Assembly (NCBI GenBank): GCA_037367405.1
Contig: JAZKJV010006041.1
Coordinates: 434,001 to 498,000, forward strand
Reading direction: 5' to 3'
DNA: 64,000 nt
DNA from: Ottelia alismoides
Lineage: Eukaryota; Streptophyta; Magnoliopsida; Alismatales; Hydrocharitaceae
The notes beneath the pieces were generated by a model. It saw only the letters and a program-made list of their open reading frames with translations. It was not told the origin of the DNA and searched no databases. The position numbers and the translations under genes are program-made. Shown in pieces: positions 12,586 through 24,946 of this stretch. Position 1 is the stretch's first letter, and the number at the start of each line of letters is the position of its first letter.

Positions 12586-15500
12586 TGATGAATTGCCATT
12601 CATCTACCATTATTCTTCCATTTTGCATTTAAATCCTTATCAAAATACATGTAAATACAACTAACTTGTATAAATTAGCAGTCTTTATTCATTTGTAAAT
12701 ATATGCATTTAAATCCAAGCTAAAGGAATAAAGAAAAGATAAACAAATGAAGTATCAAAGATAATGAATGATCCTAAACCTCGAGACTAAGTCAATATTA
12801 GCTTGGTCAACAAGGAATAAAATAGGGGGAGAAAAGGGCCTACACGGTATATAGAAACCCTAATTTATACTCTTCAAAATGAGACATTTTTACCTGGTTT
12901 TATTCTTCATTTGTACACCTTAAATAATAAAATGATCTATTTAAAACTTGTACATAAAAATACATAAAAAATATAAAAATAATTCCCAAGAAAAATAATA
13001 CACTATGCAACTGGGACATACATATGAAAAAGTCGTAAATCAAACTTCGCATATATATATCTTCTCCATATGAACTCAAAATTGTCCAAACACACATCCA
13101 TTGTATTTAAATTATCTATTAATGAAGTTAGTTTCATTTAAAATGGAATTAAGATGTAATAGTTGGCTTTCTGTAGTCCAATTGTATTATAGACCTATAT
13201 ATTTTATTCATATAATTTATTCCTTACATTTTTTTCTTATTATGTTTTAAAATAATTTTAAATATTATTTTAAATATATTAAAAATATAAACATAAAATA
13301 AAACCATTAAAAATTCATTAAATAAATCATGGAATAAAATAAATAGATTTACTATACCTATAATGTGTACAACTATATTTATTAAGTATATAAATAAAAT
13401 AAAAAAATAAAATAAAAATATGTAAATATGTATTTCATTATATTATAAATACATAAAATATGTAATTATAAAAATAAGTAATAAAAATACAAAATAAAAA
13501 TAAAAATGTAAAATATAGGTAAAAATACCTACGTATATACTTGTAAAAATTAAGACCTAATAAATAAGGTTGTAAAAATAAAAAATACCATAAAATAGTA
13601 CATAATTAAAGTAAAATTTTCATGCTTTGGATTTTAATTAATAAAATAATTTATTATTTATTTTTGAATTTATTGTAAATTTACTCTTTGTTTTATCTTC
13701 TTGTGATCTTATGTGGCCCAATCAGGGCTCAGCGACATTTGACCGGAGGTCAACTCTCCTTTCCCTTGGGCGGCTCCTATCAGAAGCTCTTCTCCCTAAT
13801 TTCGTCGAATTTCCCTTTCTAATAACTTGATCCATGCATCCTAATTTTTCATGCAAACTCCTCTCAGATGAGTGGTCATTTACTCCTATCCTTTTGCAAA
13901 GTCAAATGATCATCAAGCCCACCAAAAACTCTAATTATGTGAAGGCCCCTCTCACTACTATAAAATGCCATCCAAACCTTCTATTCGATTTTTTTATCCA
14001 TTTTGACTCTCTGTAACCCTTTTCCCATTACTTGGAGCTTCCCTAATTACAACTTGTGAGTTTCTTGGGACCAAAGTGTGGAGAAAAAAGAGGAGGAGCA
14101 CGATCCAACCACCGACGGAGGAGCTCTGCCTGGTTCTAATCTCCCAGGTCTTTCAGGGTTAGGTGAGCACTTTTTTCTTCGTATTTTCATTTCTTCAGCT
14201 TCATTTTTTAATTCCTAGCATAATTATACTTTCTATTCTATTCAATCTATATTGAAATCATAAAAAATCGTAAAAAGATGAAGTACGCTGGAGCACTAGC
14301 TCTGACCTCTGTCTCGTCATTCTCAACCTTATTCTGACCACTAAACGCCTCCACACCTTCTCCAGATGCTTCTCTACCCTATCGTCACTAACTCCTCCTC
14401 AATTCTGTAAGAACTGAGGCGATAAGATCTCCATCTCAACCCCCATCGTCGGAGACCTCCACCTCACTTCATCGCTCATCTAATCCGCTCCAAACGAGGT
14501 CGAGTCAATTCGCCCTCGACCTCTGAATCTTGTCGTGAAGGATGCAACAAGAGAGGACCCATCTGGGGACCGATCGAAACAAGGATTCCACTTCTAGGTG
14601 TCTCAGCAAGAATGAGAATTCAGGACTCCTCCAAAGAGGCATGGAACCTACTGACACCTTTACTCGATTCGGAAGGAGCCCAACAACCTGTAGAAACCGT
14701 CGACAACCTCTTTGGTGGTCGAAGACATGAGCTGGAGTCGATCGAAGCAAGTCCAGAGCATGTTCTTCCCCAGTTCTTCCAGCTCCTCTTTTAATCGTTG
14801 GATGAAGAACGTCTCTCCAGATATAGCAGCTACTGTCAGATCTGTGCGCCTCTCCATCGTCAAAGCCATCTGAGGATCTAATAAGCGCCATCTATCTTCG
14901 AATCATTATCTAGCGCTCCAAGATATCGATCACTTAAGTGGATAAAGATCCACCGTCCATCAACATGCATTTGTAGGGCTAATTGAATACATTATTCTCT
15001 ACCTTTTTTGTATTATTAAATGATCATGTAATTACGTTTAAGCTATGTACTATTTTGTGATACATTTGCACATCGACCCTAAACTTATTCATATTTGCAT
15101 TTGAGTTCATGCTAGCTCACCTCACGCTGTAGTCCCAAGTGAGGAGTTTGGTTATTTCCAATTTCTACCCTTCTTTTCTAGACCTATTCTATAACGTATT
15201 TATTTTATTAATATTGCAGATAGGTCTCTATCAATTAAGTTTTGTTTTGTCTGAATTTTCTATATATTATATACTATATATTAAAAATAGTTTTAGTTTA
15301 ATTTTGGACTTATTTTTATTTATTAAACCTAAAACTATCCCAGCTAATTAATTTAAGTATTATTTTGTACTTTTTAATATTTTAGAAATACATAAAAATT
15401 GGCAAATAAATTATAAAAATTACCAAAAATCATTGAAAATATAAAAATACAAAAATGTTTTATTTCTTGTATTTTTATATGTTTATATATATTTAAAATA

Positions 15501-15880
15501 TAAAACCATCTCTATACTATAACCCTTATGTTACTTATATAATATATAATATCTTTCTATTATATAGGTTATCTTAAAAATAAAAAAGAAATTTAAAAAT
15601 TATAATTTAAAAATAAAATAAAATCTAAAAATTTAAAAATATAAAAAATAAACAAATTTAAATTCTATAAAAAAATAAATATAATTAAAAACCCATAAAA
15701 AAGAAAAATACTAAAAGTACAAAAAAAATTATTATTAATTAGTAACCTACCTACCAATTTGCTCCCCATAGTTCAACACTCTACTACTTGTCCACTATAC
15801 ACATTTAGTAGAGTTGAAAAAAATAAATGTTGAATCCACACATATTTTGTACTGTATACTATTTGTGGGTTAATTTTTGT
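12586..15880 (+). mobile_element. LTR shared by Ath-1 (3') and Ath-2 (5'), about 3.3 kb
   Basis: It starts TGATGAATTGCC right after a polypurine tract, so it is the 3' LTR of Ath-1. It is followed by a primer-site-like segment and the leader of Ath-2, so it also serves as the 5' LTR of Ath-2. Its layout is the same as in the other Athila-like LTRs here: AT-rich about 12,586-13,720, GC-richer exon-like about 13,730-14,950, then AT-rich to about 15,740 and a conserved end block. Frames at 14,505-14,891 lie in the GC-richer part and are not credible genes. The 3' boundary is uncertain. Confidence 0.6.
13959..14163 (+). promoter_or_regulatory. LTR core promoter and splice-donor motif
   Basis: TATAAAA at 13,959-13,965, followed about 200 bases later by AG/GTGAGC at 14,162/14,163. 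The same pairing of TATA box and strong donor recurs in the other Athila-like LTRs. Function is inferred from position and consensus only. Confidence 0.45.
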
Positions 15881-16010
15881 TGATTATCGCATTGATCGGG
15901 TACCGAGTGCCGTGAGAGCGACCTATACAATGATTGTCAGATCTTTTTTCAGACACCGCAGACCCTTCAAGACTGGACGTTAGATACCTCGATCCTTGCA
16001 CATATTAATA
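15881..16010 (+). other. Ath-2 primer-site-like segment and gag leader
   Basis: TATCGCATTGATCGGGTA (about 15,885-15,902) resembles the primer sites of Ath-4 (36,748) and Ath-5 (45,699, minus), but weakly. After it, GTGAGAGCGACCTATAC and GACTGGACGTTAG match the gag leader of Ath-3 (minus strand, about 60,990-61,075). The match stops where integrase begins. Confidence 0.45.
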
Positions 16011-17304
16011 TATGTCGACATGGTGGATTATATTGTCTCTAAGTAAGTTCCCAATGGATGGACCAAGAGCAGAATTGACTGATTGAAGTCAGAATCTAGA
16101 CACTGCCTTTGGGAGGATCTGTTCCTTTTCTTCGAAGGACCATATTGCATTTGGAGGAGGTGTATTCCTCAGGAGGTATACCAAAGTATCCTCACTCTCT
16201 TCCATTCTCTCAAGGAATAAGGACACTAGTCTGGGACGAGGACCACGGAGAAGAGTCTCAAATTTGGTTTCTACTACATGACCTTGTTTAAGGATGCCTT
16301 GTCCAGCCTGTCAGAGAATGGGATGAACAATTGGTCCCAAAGATGCCATGCCCATGCAATCAGTGATCATATGTGATGTACTCGATGTATGAGGCAATGA
16401 CTTTATGGGCCCATTCCTTAACATTAATGGATTTTAATATATTCTTCTCATGGTTGATTATCTATCTAGGTGGGTGGACGCTATCCTCACCCGAGCTGCG
16501 GACAGCAAGACCATCTGCAAGTTCTTGAAAGATAACATCATTTCAAGGTTCAGAACCTCAAAGGTGTTGATTTCTAATGGGGGTAGCCACTTTGTTAACA
16601 AATAAGTGAAGAAGTTGACTAAGAAATATAACTCTAGCATCATGTCGCTAGCCCTTACCACCTACAATCCAATGGTTTGGCTGAGGTGTTGAACTGAAAG
16701 TCAAAGGAATACTCCAGAAGCTAGTCCACCCAGACAGGAAGAACTGGTCCCAGCTCTTGTACCAAGATCTACGGGCTTATAAGATATCTTACGAAACCCC
16801 ATTGGGTACTTCCCCATTCAGAATGGTATTTCAGAAGCCATGTCATTTGCCAGCAGAACTGATTCACAAATTTAAATGGGCAATCAGAAAAATAAATTCG
16901 AAATATCATCAAGGAAAGAAGAACAAAGATTTGGGAGCTTGTTGAGATTAGGAACTATGAATATGAGAATGACATGATCTATAAGGACAGAGTGAATAAG
17001 TGACATGATAGACACATCCGAACCAAGAGCTTTGTCCCAGGGCAGAAAGTGTGGATTTCAATGCAAGGTTGAAATTACTCCAAGGTAATTTGAAATCCAA
17101 ATGGATGTGACCCTTCATCATTTGAGAGGTGCACAACAACGGTAGTATGGAGATACCATAACCAACTGATAATGCACAATCATTCTTTGTCAACAGGCAA
17201 CTGCTAAAACATTTCGTAGAATTAAATGAGCAGCTTGACCAAGTGGAGCAAATTCTATTCACACGTAGCGTAGATACAGATGAAATGCCATCTCGCTTCA
17301 TGTG
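16011..17304 (+). pseudogene. Ath-2 integrase (broken)
   Basis: Starts with DMVDYIVSK, the linker before integrase also seen in Ath-4 (DMVNYLISKK). The zinc-finger part is damaged by frame changes, although GYYMTLFKDA-like sequence remains. The core reads NDFMGPF (first Asp kept), then VDAILTRAADSKTICKFLKD, ISRFRTSKVLISNGGSHF (second catalytic Asp changed to Asn) and SNGLAEVLN (Glu kept) before a stop. The C terminus keeps FIIREVHNNGSMEI and FFVNRQLLKHFVELNEQL, ending at a TGA at about 17,304. At least two stops and several frame shifts. Confidence 0.85.
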
Positions 17305-19121
17305 AAGCCTTTATCCAAGAGACCATCCTCTTCTGTGCAGCTAGAAGATTCATCCAGTCACTCATACATCCATCCTAGATCCATTCGGTCTCCTACCTAT
17401 GATTACTCTTCCATACTTAGGCTGACCTGAGCCTAAATATAGGGGGATCAAGATCACTGTGTATATATCATTTCTATTCTTTCTACAAACCTTAACCTCT
17501 ACCGCCATGTTCTTGCTCTTCTGCTATACTTATGACCTCAAAAAAACCCAAGTATAGGGGGTCGACTTCTCATTTTTGTGTCACTCAACTATGCTTAGTA
17601 TGACCTATGTCTTTATTCCACTATGAGACATGATGACATATCACAAATTAAGTATAGTGGGCGTGTATATATGCTATATACTTTACCCATAGCTTGTACT
17701 TCAACCATTTTTAAACCAAAAACTGGGCATGGGTACGTTATGTTGTACAATATGTATAATACATAAAAGGTTTTCTATATACTTTTATATCATGAATGTT
17801 TTGAAATTTTTTTTAAAAATTATGGGGGGTATAACAAACTTTAAAAAAATAAAAAATAAGAAGAAAAAAATAAACAAAAAACGAATTAAAAGTTTTGTCC
17901 CAGACACCTTCACATCACACAAGACTTGAATATTCCAGACTACTTGATTTAGAGTGACACTTAAGTCTAAGTCTCACCACTCTTGTTCATTAGGATTTTA
18001 AAACTTAATTACTAAACATCCTTAGTTAGAAGACATACATGCCATATTGCATGTATAATCTCACAAACATAAAGGAATTTGACCAACACAACACCTGCAC
18101 GATAACATACTCTTTGTGATGAGTCAATGTTTCGTCTGTGCAACTAGGATGAAAGTGTTTGAGTTCGGACCTGATTCTTGAGGATGGCACATGATTGAGG
18201 GTCACTTAATGAAACATAATCCAGCATGGGGATAAGGTGCATGTGCTATCTTGACTTGACCTAGGTGTTCGTATCTGTTAACATCTATAAAATTATGGAT
18301 CATTATGCGCCAACTTGTAAAAGCAATGGAGATAGCCAGACCTCTCATTATCATTTCAAAAATCAAAGAAAAAAAAGATCTCAAAGTTTCAAAGAAATTT
18401 CCACAAAAGGAACTTAATAACTAGTGAGTGCTCCCAACCTTTTCAAGTGTCCACTTGGATCAAAGCTATTAAGCCATCATGAGTTGGGAGAGCACGGAAA
18501 AAGGGCCTTGCATTGCAAATGCTACAAGCCCGAGGGTAGAAGGTACATTAGGTACTCAGAAAAGGCACCCCGGTGCATCCCAGAAAAACAAGTGTAGATG
18601 ACTCAACTCCTTGATGGACATGGTGATTCACAACCAAAAATAAATACCAGTGTGTGTAATAAGACACTCGAGAGATCTTTGTTCCAATGACAGGAAAAAT
18701 GAAATGTCACCGTCCTACTTCCTCCATACATGGCCTTTCCACTCTTACACTTTCAAGTCTAACAACTAAAAAGATGACGGATTGAAGTGAGACTCGATTA
18801 TTGAACAAGATTGAGTATTGGCTCTTTAGGAAATCTTCTTGACTAGGACTTTGGGCGAAGCAAAGACTCTACATAGGAGAATGAAATCAACATATAACGT
18901 CATACTCGTAGCCTATATATGTATACTTGATGAGAGTATGATAATTAGAGAAGTTGAGTTTCTTTTTGTATGAGACATGGTTAGACTTTGAGTTAAGGAG
19001 TCACCTGAAACTCGCAACCTAGTTTTCAAGTCTTGTATTCTCACATGCACTTTATGGGATTCAAACTCTTAATTCGCTAACCAATTGCTTAGGCACGAGC
19101 AAAGATCTAAGCATGGGGGGT
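17305..19121 (+). other. Ath-2 3' untranslated region and polypurine tract
   Basis: Non-coding. It holds the hairpin/purine cluster near its start. The part at 17,900-19,100 has the same layout as Ath-4 at 55,380-56,600, including a CAAGACTTGA word and a closing GAGCAAAGATCTAAGCATGG. The polypurine tract GCATGGGGGGT (19,111-19,121) abuts the LTR. A tract of A-rich sequence lies at about 17,800-17,895. Confidence 0.65.
17413..17665 (+). repeat. Hairpin plus purine-tract modules of Ath-2 3' UTR (3 copies)
   Basis: Copies near 17,413-17,448, 17,526-17,563 and 17,619-17,665. The first has a TTAGGCT...AGCCTAA stem followed by ATATAGGGGG, where Ath-5 has GGAT/ATCC and Ath-1 has GGG/CCC in the same place, so the stem changes are compensatory. 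The last is the conserved CACTATGAG...AAGTATAGTGGGCGTGTATAT form. Confidence 0.75.
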
Positions 19122-22100
19122 TGATGAATCCCCGATTCATCTACTCTATATGACTATTTTAACGAAATCCCCTTAATAATTCATTAAATAAACTCTCTAA
19201 TTCTAGTTAATTAACTTCATTAATTATGAGGGAAATTAGGGTTAATTCTTATAAATAAATAAACCCTAAATTGTCACAGATTTGTGCTTATTATTTCATG
19301 TACAAACTAATTATTTTGGCTTATTTCTTTCATTCACCTTGTTTGAGTTATTTACTAACTTGGTATAAAGAAATCCAAAAAAATTTAAAAATCATGTATT
19401 ATGATTCTATATATACTGTATATGTTTATCTTTCTTGATCTATATTTTATCTTTTTCTCAATCATTAAAAATCCAAAAAAAAAGGTAGTATATGTTATTA
19501 CTTATAGTATTTTATTTAATTTTTTTTGTATATATTTATCAAAAATCAAAGAATATATATACACACACACCAAATATTGAAAAAAGAGTTATTGTATTCA
19601 CATAAAATGCCTTTAAAAAAACGTATCTTGTACACGAGTCTTATTTTGATTGTGAGCCCCTTCATGAAAAATGTAAATCTCCTCAAGAAGTACACTTTTT
19701 ATAGAGAATACTTCTTTATTTGGCTTCTCCTTCTATTTTATTTAAACTTTTTCCTTTTTATTGGTATGTTCAATGGTCAACACCACATGGCAACCCGCTA
19801 CTAGTCCACCTCACTCCACATGGCCAAGTCATCCACACACTTCCCACTTCCCCCTTTAACCAATCAGAGGAATTGGAATGTTGACCTTGAGTCAACACCC
19901 CCTCCCATTGTTACATGAAGATAAAGAAAACCTCACCTCGAATCCACGCTCTCCATCTGCTTCTCCCCATATCTGACCTCGCCCAGTCACTCGTAACCGA
20001 CGACGAGCCCACTATGTAACCCTCATCACCTTTACCATCTCCACCACAGCTATAAAACTCCCATTCTGACGATCACCATCTTCATCAGCCTTTCTATGAA
20101 GAGTGCCACCAGCATCAAAGCCCTCTAGATGACAGCTCGAGGGATGTTCTTGAGTGTGACGATGAGCTAATCCATCACATGTGAGATCTGGTGGCTTTGC
20201 AACCACCATAGCACCTGCTCCCCATTACTGTTGACTGAGCCTCCGGTCCATCCATCCGTCGAGGTGAAGATCAAACTCATTTCTCTGCACTCCAACCAAC
20301 TCCGGCTATCACTCCAGGTAAACATTTTCTGCCTCATCACCATCTTCTATCTCTCGTTTTCTTTCCTCTTCTACTCCTCCTTTGATGTCTTTTATTTCTG
20401 CTACAGACCTCGTTCATATTCCTTGTGTTCTTCTTCTTTATTTGAACATGTCAACCTAATAAAACCATCTTCATTTCCAAATCCCCCCATCTGATGTTCT
20501 ATCTCGTCACACCCCTTTCACCTTCATTTACCCATGTAGATGGAAATCAGCTCCGTGGTCTTCCATTAATGTCGGAGCACACTTACGAAATCCCCTTTTC
20601 AAACACTTACAAAGAAGCACTCACATCTCTCCTTTCTCTCACTCACGCTCACCTTTCCCTCATTTGTTTGGATGGATGAAAAAGATACAGTTAGGTGATG
20701 GTTAAATAAATAGGTGATGCTTCAAGTATTCACACGTCATTTCCTTATCAATTTTCATACTAATTTGTATGAAATCAGTGAAAGAGTGTCCTAAATATGT
20801 ATAAGTTTAACGTGGGATTGTCTGTCTGTGATCTCACCGAATGGTGGGATTAAGTGCGATCATCAGATAGCTTCTTCTTATGGTGTTATAGTGGGATTTC
20901 TCATTCTGCGTGTGAAGAAAGTGATCCCCATATGTGACTTATCCCATTCCTGGAAGAATTGAGATTGAGATTTTATTGCAGGATATCAATGGAATAGACG
21001 CTCAAAAGAATTTTCATTGAGTTGTTGTAGCCATCAACCATAAGGAAGTAAACCTAAGCACCATGAACCGGAGCCTTCCTACTTAGCCATCATGAACATC
21101 ATCAACGAAGGAGAAACTAGAATCTTCAAGCGTCGCCAATCTTGATCGGGCAGGGCTGGTCTTCTTGCGCATACATCTCTCCTTCAACCGTTGATCCTCG
21201 AAGATGACCAACACCGCATGATCTGTTTCCCAATGACGCACATTGACCGTGTGATCAAAAGCATGGTCATGTGCTGGAGAACGTGGTCTGAATAATTACA
21301 AAGGCATCCCCGATGCCCATTGGAACCGTAGATATACCCCCCACTTGGAGCTTTTTCAGAGATATCCCAGGGTTTAGAGTATTATAGATAAGATTTTTTT
21401 GAACTCTTTTGCCAATAAAACTTAATATCTTTATTCCAATTAAGGCCCTTATTTTAACATCGAATAACTTGCTCATTTTATTCCAAAAATTGTCGACTTG
21501 GTATCGTTTTCAAGCTCTTTTCATTCTCTATCTTCTGAGACATTGCGAGACCTGATTAGAAGCCAAAGAAAATAAATGCTTGTTTTTTTAAGAAATTATT
21601 TTGTTGGCTTATTTTATTGAGATTAACTACACATAATTTTGTGGAATTGTGCACAAATCATTTTATTGTAGGCAGACTATTCCAGAATACTTTTATAATC
21701 ATTTGCTTGGATTAAGTATACATCATTACATGGGGATATTTGAGTATACCTTGAGAACCTTATTTAAAGTATTTTATTATTTTTTTGCATGATTTGAAAT
21801 TGGAGAGTTTATTTATATTAACCCGCTTTACATAATTTATTTTCTGTATAGTTGTTTTTCATCCCTTAAAAACGAAATAAAATTTTGCAAAACATCAAAA
21901 CCACAAAACACATCTGCATCTCATAGCTCATTTTTGCATATTTTTGTGACATAAAAGTTAGCATTACGAATAATTAATTATAGGTGATAATTTGAACCAC
22001 ACAACTAGAGATCGATCTTGGAATACTTATCAAGTAAAATAAAATTATATCACATTTAAAATTACATAATTGTGACTTTTGATCAGTCATTTTCTATGTC

Positions 22101-22152
22101 CTATACTACAATAATTCGACATTTTTAATAGATGTAGAAATTGGGTTTATCA
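19122..22152 (+). mobile_element. 3' LTR of Ath-2 (3.03 kb)
   Basis: Begins TGATGAATCCCCGATTCATC directly after a G-run polypurine tract and ends near GGGTTTATCA. The beginning and end match the Ath-4 LTR: both have CCTATACTAC before the end, and a similar first 250 bases with AACCCTAA-like words. A GC-richer, pyrimidine-rich block lies at about 19,790-20,680. Frames there (20,231-20,494, 20,494-20,679) are LTR sequence, not genes. The first about 20 bases can fold on themselves. Confidence 0.75.
20051..20318 (+). promoter_or_regulatory. LTR core promoter and splice-donor motif
   Basis: TATAAAACTC at 20,051 and CAG/GTAAAC with the junction at 20,317/20,318, 267 bases apart. The corresponding spacing in the Ath-4 5' LTR is 268 bases (34,813 to 35,081). 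Confidence 0.45.
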
Positions 22153-22372
22153 ATATCTGGGTCGAGTACTAGTAAGTTGCTGACCCGCTCAACCTGGGTA
22201 TCCCGATGGAGAACCTGTGGGTAGATCCAAGTACCTAGTTTGGTAGTGGGAAGCATTGCCCCCACCCAGCCTCTTGCGATCTCAGTTACCCAAACACTAC
22301 CATGTCATCATGATATGCTCTCTAACGACCCCTGTTGTAAGCTTCTATGCATTAATAGTAGGCGGAAACTCT
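22153..22372. other. Unassigned sequence between elements
   Basis: Between the Ath-2 LTR end and Cop-1. It is GC-richer than its surroundings and has no reading frame I recognise. It is either old flanking DNA or an unrecognised repeat. Confidence 0.3.
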
Positions 22373-23582
22373 TGTTAGTTCCTTAATTGCATATTAGTTG
22401 TATTATTATTTTGACGATAAAAAGAATTTTTGAGGTATAGATAGCACTGCAAATTTCACGATATCTACACTCCAAGTATGAAGCAAAAAAGTGCAACATT
22501 ATGGAGAATGAAGAACAAAAGAAAGCTACTTAGCTACTTAAGCACCTTTTTTATAAGAATGACAAAAACATATTCAATGAGCAAGCTGAAAGCTATGGAC
22601 GAATACAAAGAAGAAAGAAGACTTTTGTAATAGGCATATGTAAAAAGTATCAAATACATACACATATGTGTATCAAGTAAGCATATTAGGTCCAAACCAT
22701 CTTGGTCGGTCAACCTTCTTGATCTGATCAATCAACCTTTACGATCTTATCGATCAACATCCTCTAATGGATCATACTAATTGACCTGATTGGCTATTAC
22801 TAATCTATCAACCTAGTTAACATGATCGATCACCCTTGATCAACCGACCACTTTTCATGATTGATCATTATTTAAAATTCAACCTTCCAATGACTATTTG
22901 ATGATCGACGATCTTGATTTACCGGATTAATCAACTTGAGATGATCGATCACCTAAGTTATATGATTTATCATATTTATCCAGTCATGTTGATTTGTTTT
23001 CAGATATGTTTTCAACAGCTATAAACCTTTGTGTCTACATTCCCTCTATCATCTCTCAAAGTTCTACTCGAAGCAAGTTGTTTTGCTCTCTGCTTCAAGA
23101 TCACATCTTGAGAGCTAGTCATCTACAAGTTTGGTTTGCACTTCTTTATTCAATTATAACATTCATCTATTTACCTCATTATTCTCATTGCATAATTATA
23201 TCTAAATCTTATAGTGTGTTGTAATGTTTACATTACTAGTATATTGTAACACTTTATGTTTGATCCAAGGTGTACAAAGAACTTGATTTGATCTAAGTTG
23301 TGAGAAACTTTTTAATGTGTTATTCAAACCATTTTCAAGAGGTTGAATTATCCGCGAGGACATAACTATAGTTAGTAGAATAGTTGATTGGCTCGGTCAA
23401 TTGTAAATCCTAAGACAGGGGACATGGGTCGTGTTTTTTTACCTATTGTTGTTTCCACGTTAACATATTTATCTATTATGGTTGTTTTCATTCTGTTGCT
23501 TGCTTGTTATATCTATGGTGCTTATTATCTACAATAATTTGTTGGAAATAACTTTTTGTTTAGATATCCAGAGGAACTCACA
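22373..23582 (+). mobile_element. 5' LTR of Cop-1
   Basis: Starts TGTTAGTTCCTTAATTGCAT and ends GGAACTCACA. It shares long blocks with 24,947-26,186, for example TATGAAG...AACATTATG near 22,478, and ATCACATCTTGAGAGCTA near 23,100 against 25,693. It carries many GATCGATCA-like words (about 22,720-22,980), also present in the partner LTR. Confidence 0.85.
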
Positions 23583-23584
23583 TT

Positions 23585-23600
23585 TGATATCAGAAATTGG
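23585..23600 (+). other. Primer binding site of Cop-1
   Basis: TGATATCAGAAATTGG, two bases after the LTR. It resembles the copia initiator-Met site TGGTATCAGAGC with one change in the first eight bases. Confidence 0.75.
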
Positions 23601-23632
23601 TTCACGCAAAGACGTAATTGAAATGCATCCAT

Positions 23633-24440
23633 ATGGCTGTAATCACCAACACCATTGAAGGACAAATGTAGGACCTCCATAGTTCGATAGTACTAATTTT
23701 TCTTCTTGAAAAATGATAATTAGATTTACATAAAATCTATGGGATATGAAGTTTGGGATGTTATACATTCTAAATATCAAAGGTCCAAGGAAGCCATCAC
23801 CATCAACACGGAGAAGAAGATGACAATGAACAACTCCATGACGATGAACAATTTGTATTGTGAATTGACTAGGGAAATATTCAATTAAATCTCCACTTGT
23901 ACATCAGCTTATAAATTTTGGAATGAACTCACCATCATCCATGAAGACACTAAAAAACGAGGAACAATCACACATCCTGTTCATAGCTAGCATCAAAACT
24001 GATTCAAGCGAAGATAAAGAGAACGACAATAGCGGGGATTTTTCCTCTTATGGTGAGTTATTTGAAGCTTTTCAAAATTTGCATTGCATTGTAGTAGTAA
24101 GTAAAAATAAAGTTTTAAAGAAATCTAATAAATAAGAAAAAGAATCCCATTATAAAGAAAGTAATTTTAGAAGATCATATTAGTATGATAGAAAATTATC
24201 AAAAAAAGTTAAAGGAAGTTTTCCCTATGTTTTCTAATGGAAAAAAAGACATAAATAATTACTAAACGTAACAAAATTTAGAATGTGATATAATTCAATA
24301 AACCATCATCATGCATCTAGTTCTTCTATTTTAAACGAAAAAGTATAAATTCCTAAAAACTCAAAGTTAGGAATTATAAAAATAACCCAGTTGGATCCGA
24401 AGAAAAATGGATACTGGCAAAATTTTTCCTAGGCAAATGC
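23633..24440 (+). pseudogene. Cop-1 gag (broken)
   Basis: Starts at an ATG at 23,633 (MAVITNTIEG). Recognisable gag pieces across frames are: GYEVWDVIH near 23,740; NLYCELTREIFN and SAYKFWNELTIIHEDTKK at about 23,850-23,955; and DFSSYGELFEAFQNLH at about 24,035-24,085, equivalent to the ISYDELLDAFHDLH-type coiled segment of SIRE-like gag. A closing piece near 24,390 (NPVGSEEKW) matches the end of such gags. No CCHC zinc knuckle is visible. Several stops and frame changes make it dead. From 24,441 to the LTR I see no domain; an A/G-rich polypurine-like tract lies just before 24,947. Confidence 0.75.
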
Positions 24441-24946
24441 AGAAAAATGTTAGAGACACCACCAAAAAAAACTACATGAGAAATCCAAATCAAGTATGGT
24501 AGTATACAAGAAGATTACGAGCATCGATAACTAAAGCCACACCATAAAGAAACTACATATAAAAAGATAGAAGAGAACCTCATAGAGCATGGTACAGTCT
24601 CAATGGATGGACACCAATGTCGTCGTCGTATGGTAATTACCCTCCTTGGTCATATGGTACAATCTTTCCACCATGTGATTTTTATTATTAATTCTTTTAA
24701 AATCATATAGTACTAAAAAGGAGGGAATTGGTTATAAAAATTAAAATATTTTAAGGAAAATTCATTAAGAGGAGATTTATGTTTTCAAAATAAAATGAAT
24801 GGATTATTCTGGATTTTTCAAAAGAGGAGAAATATAATCTTTCAAAAAAAATTTTTAAATGAAATATTTTTTATATTTAAAAAGGGGGAAGAAGAGAAGA
24901 TATTAATCTCCAAGTTTTATGTATTTGTCATCATAAAAAAGAAGAA

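Larger units (their letters stand above)
5312..15880 (+). mobile_element. Ath-1, internally deleted Athila-like Ty3/gypsy element
   Basis: Order on the plus strand: 3' part of a 5' LTR (5,312-about 6,570), integrase fragment (6,650-7,176 and 9,784-10,270, split by a solo R LTR), 3' UTR with hairpin/purine modules, polypurine tract, and a 3' LTR from 12,586. Gag, protease, RT and RNase H are gone; the deletion joins the leader to the integrase zinc-finger region near 6,640. The left end is cut by R at 5,311. The end of the 3' LTR near 15,880 is uncertain by about 50 bases. Confidence 0.65.
12586..22152 (+). mobile_element. Ath-2, internally deleted Athila-like Ty3/gypsy element
   Basis: 5' LTR (shared), primer-site-like segment and leader (15,881-16,010), integrase pseudogene (16,011-17,304), 3' UTR (17,305-19,110), polypurine tract, 3' LTR (19,122-22,152). 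Everything from gag through RNase H is missing; the leader joins integrase near 16,000. The two flanking LTRs look clearly diverged from each other. Ath-2 may therefore have arisen by recombination between related elements and not as a single insertion. Confidence 0.6.

Noticed and set aside
14505..14891. Minus-strand 128-codon frame
   Set aside because: GC-richer part of the shared Ath-1/Ath-2 LTR, antisense to the element, no domain.
12586..15880. Considered as two separate LTRs meeting here
   Set aside because: Only one start (after a polypurine tract) and one end block were found, and the internal order matches a single LTR of the family.
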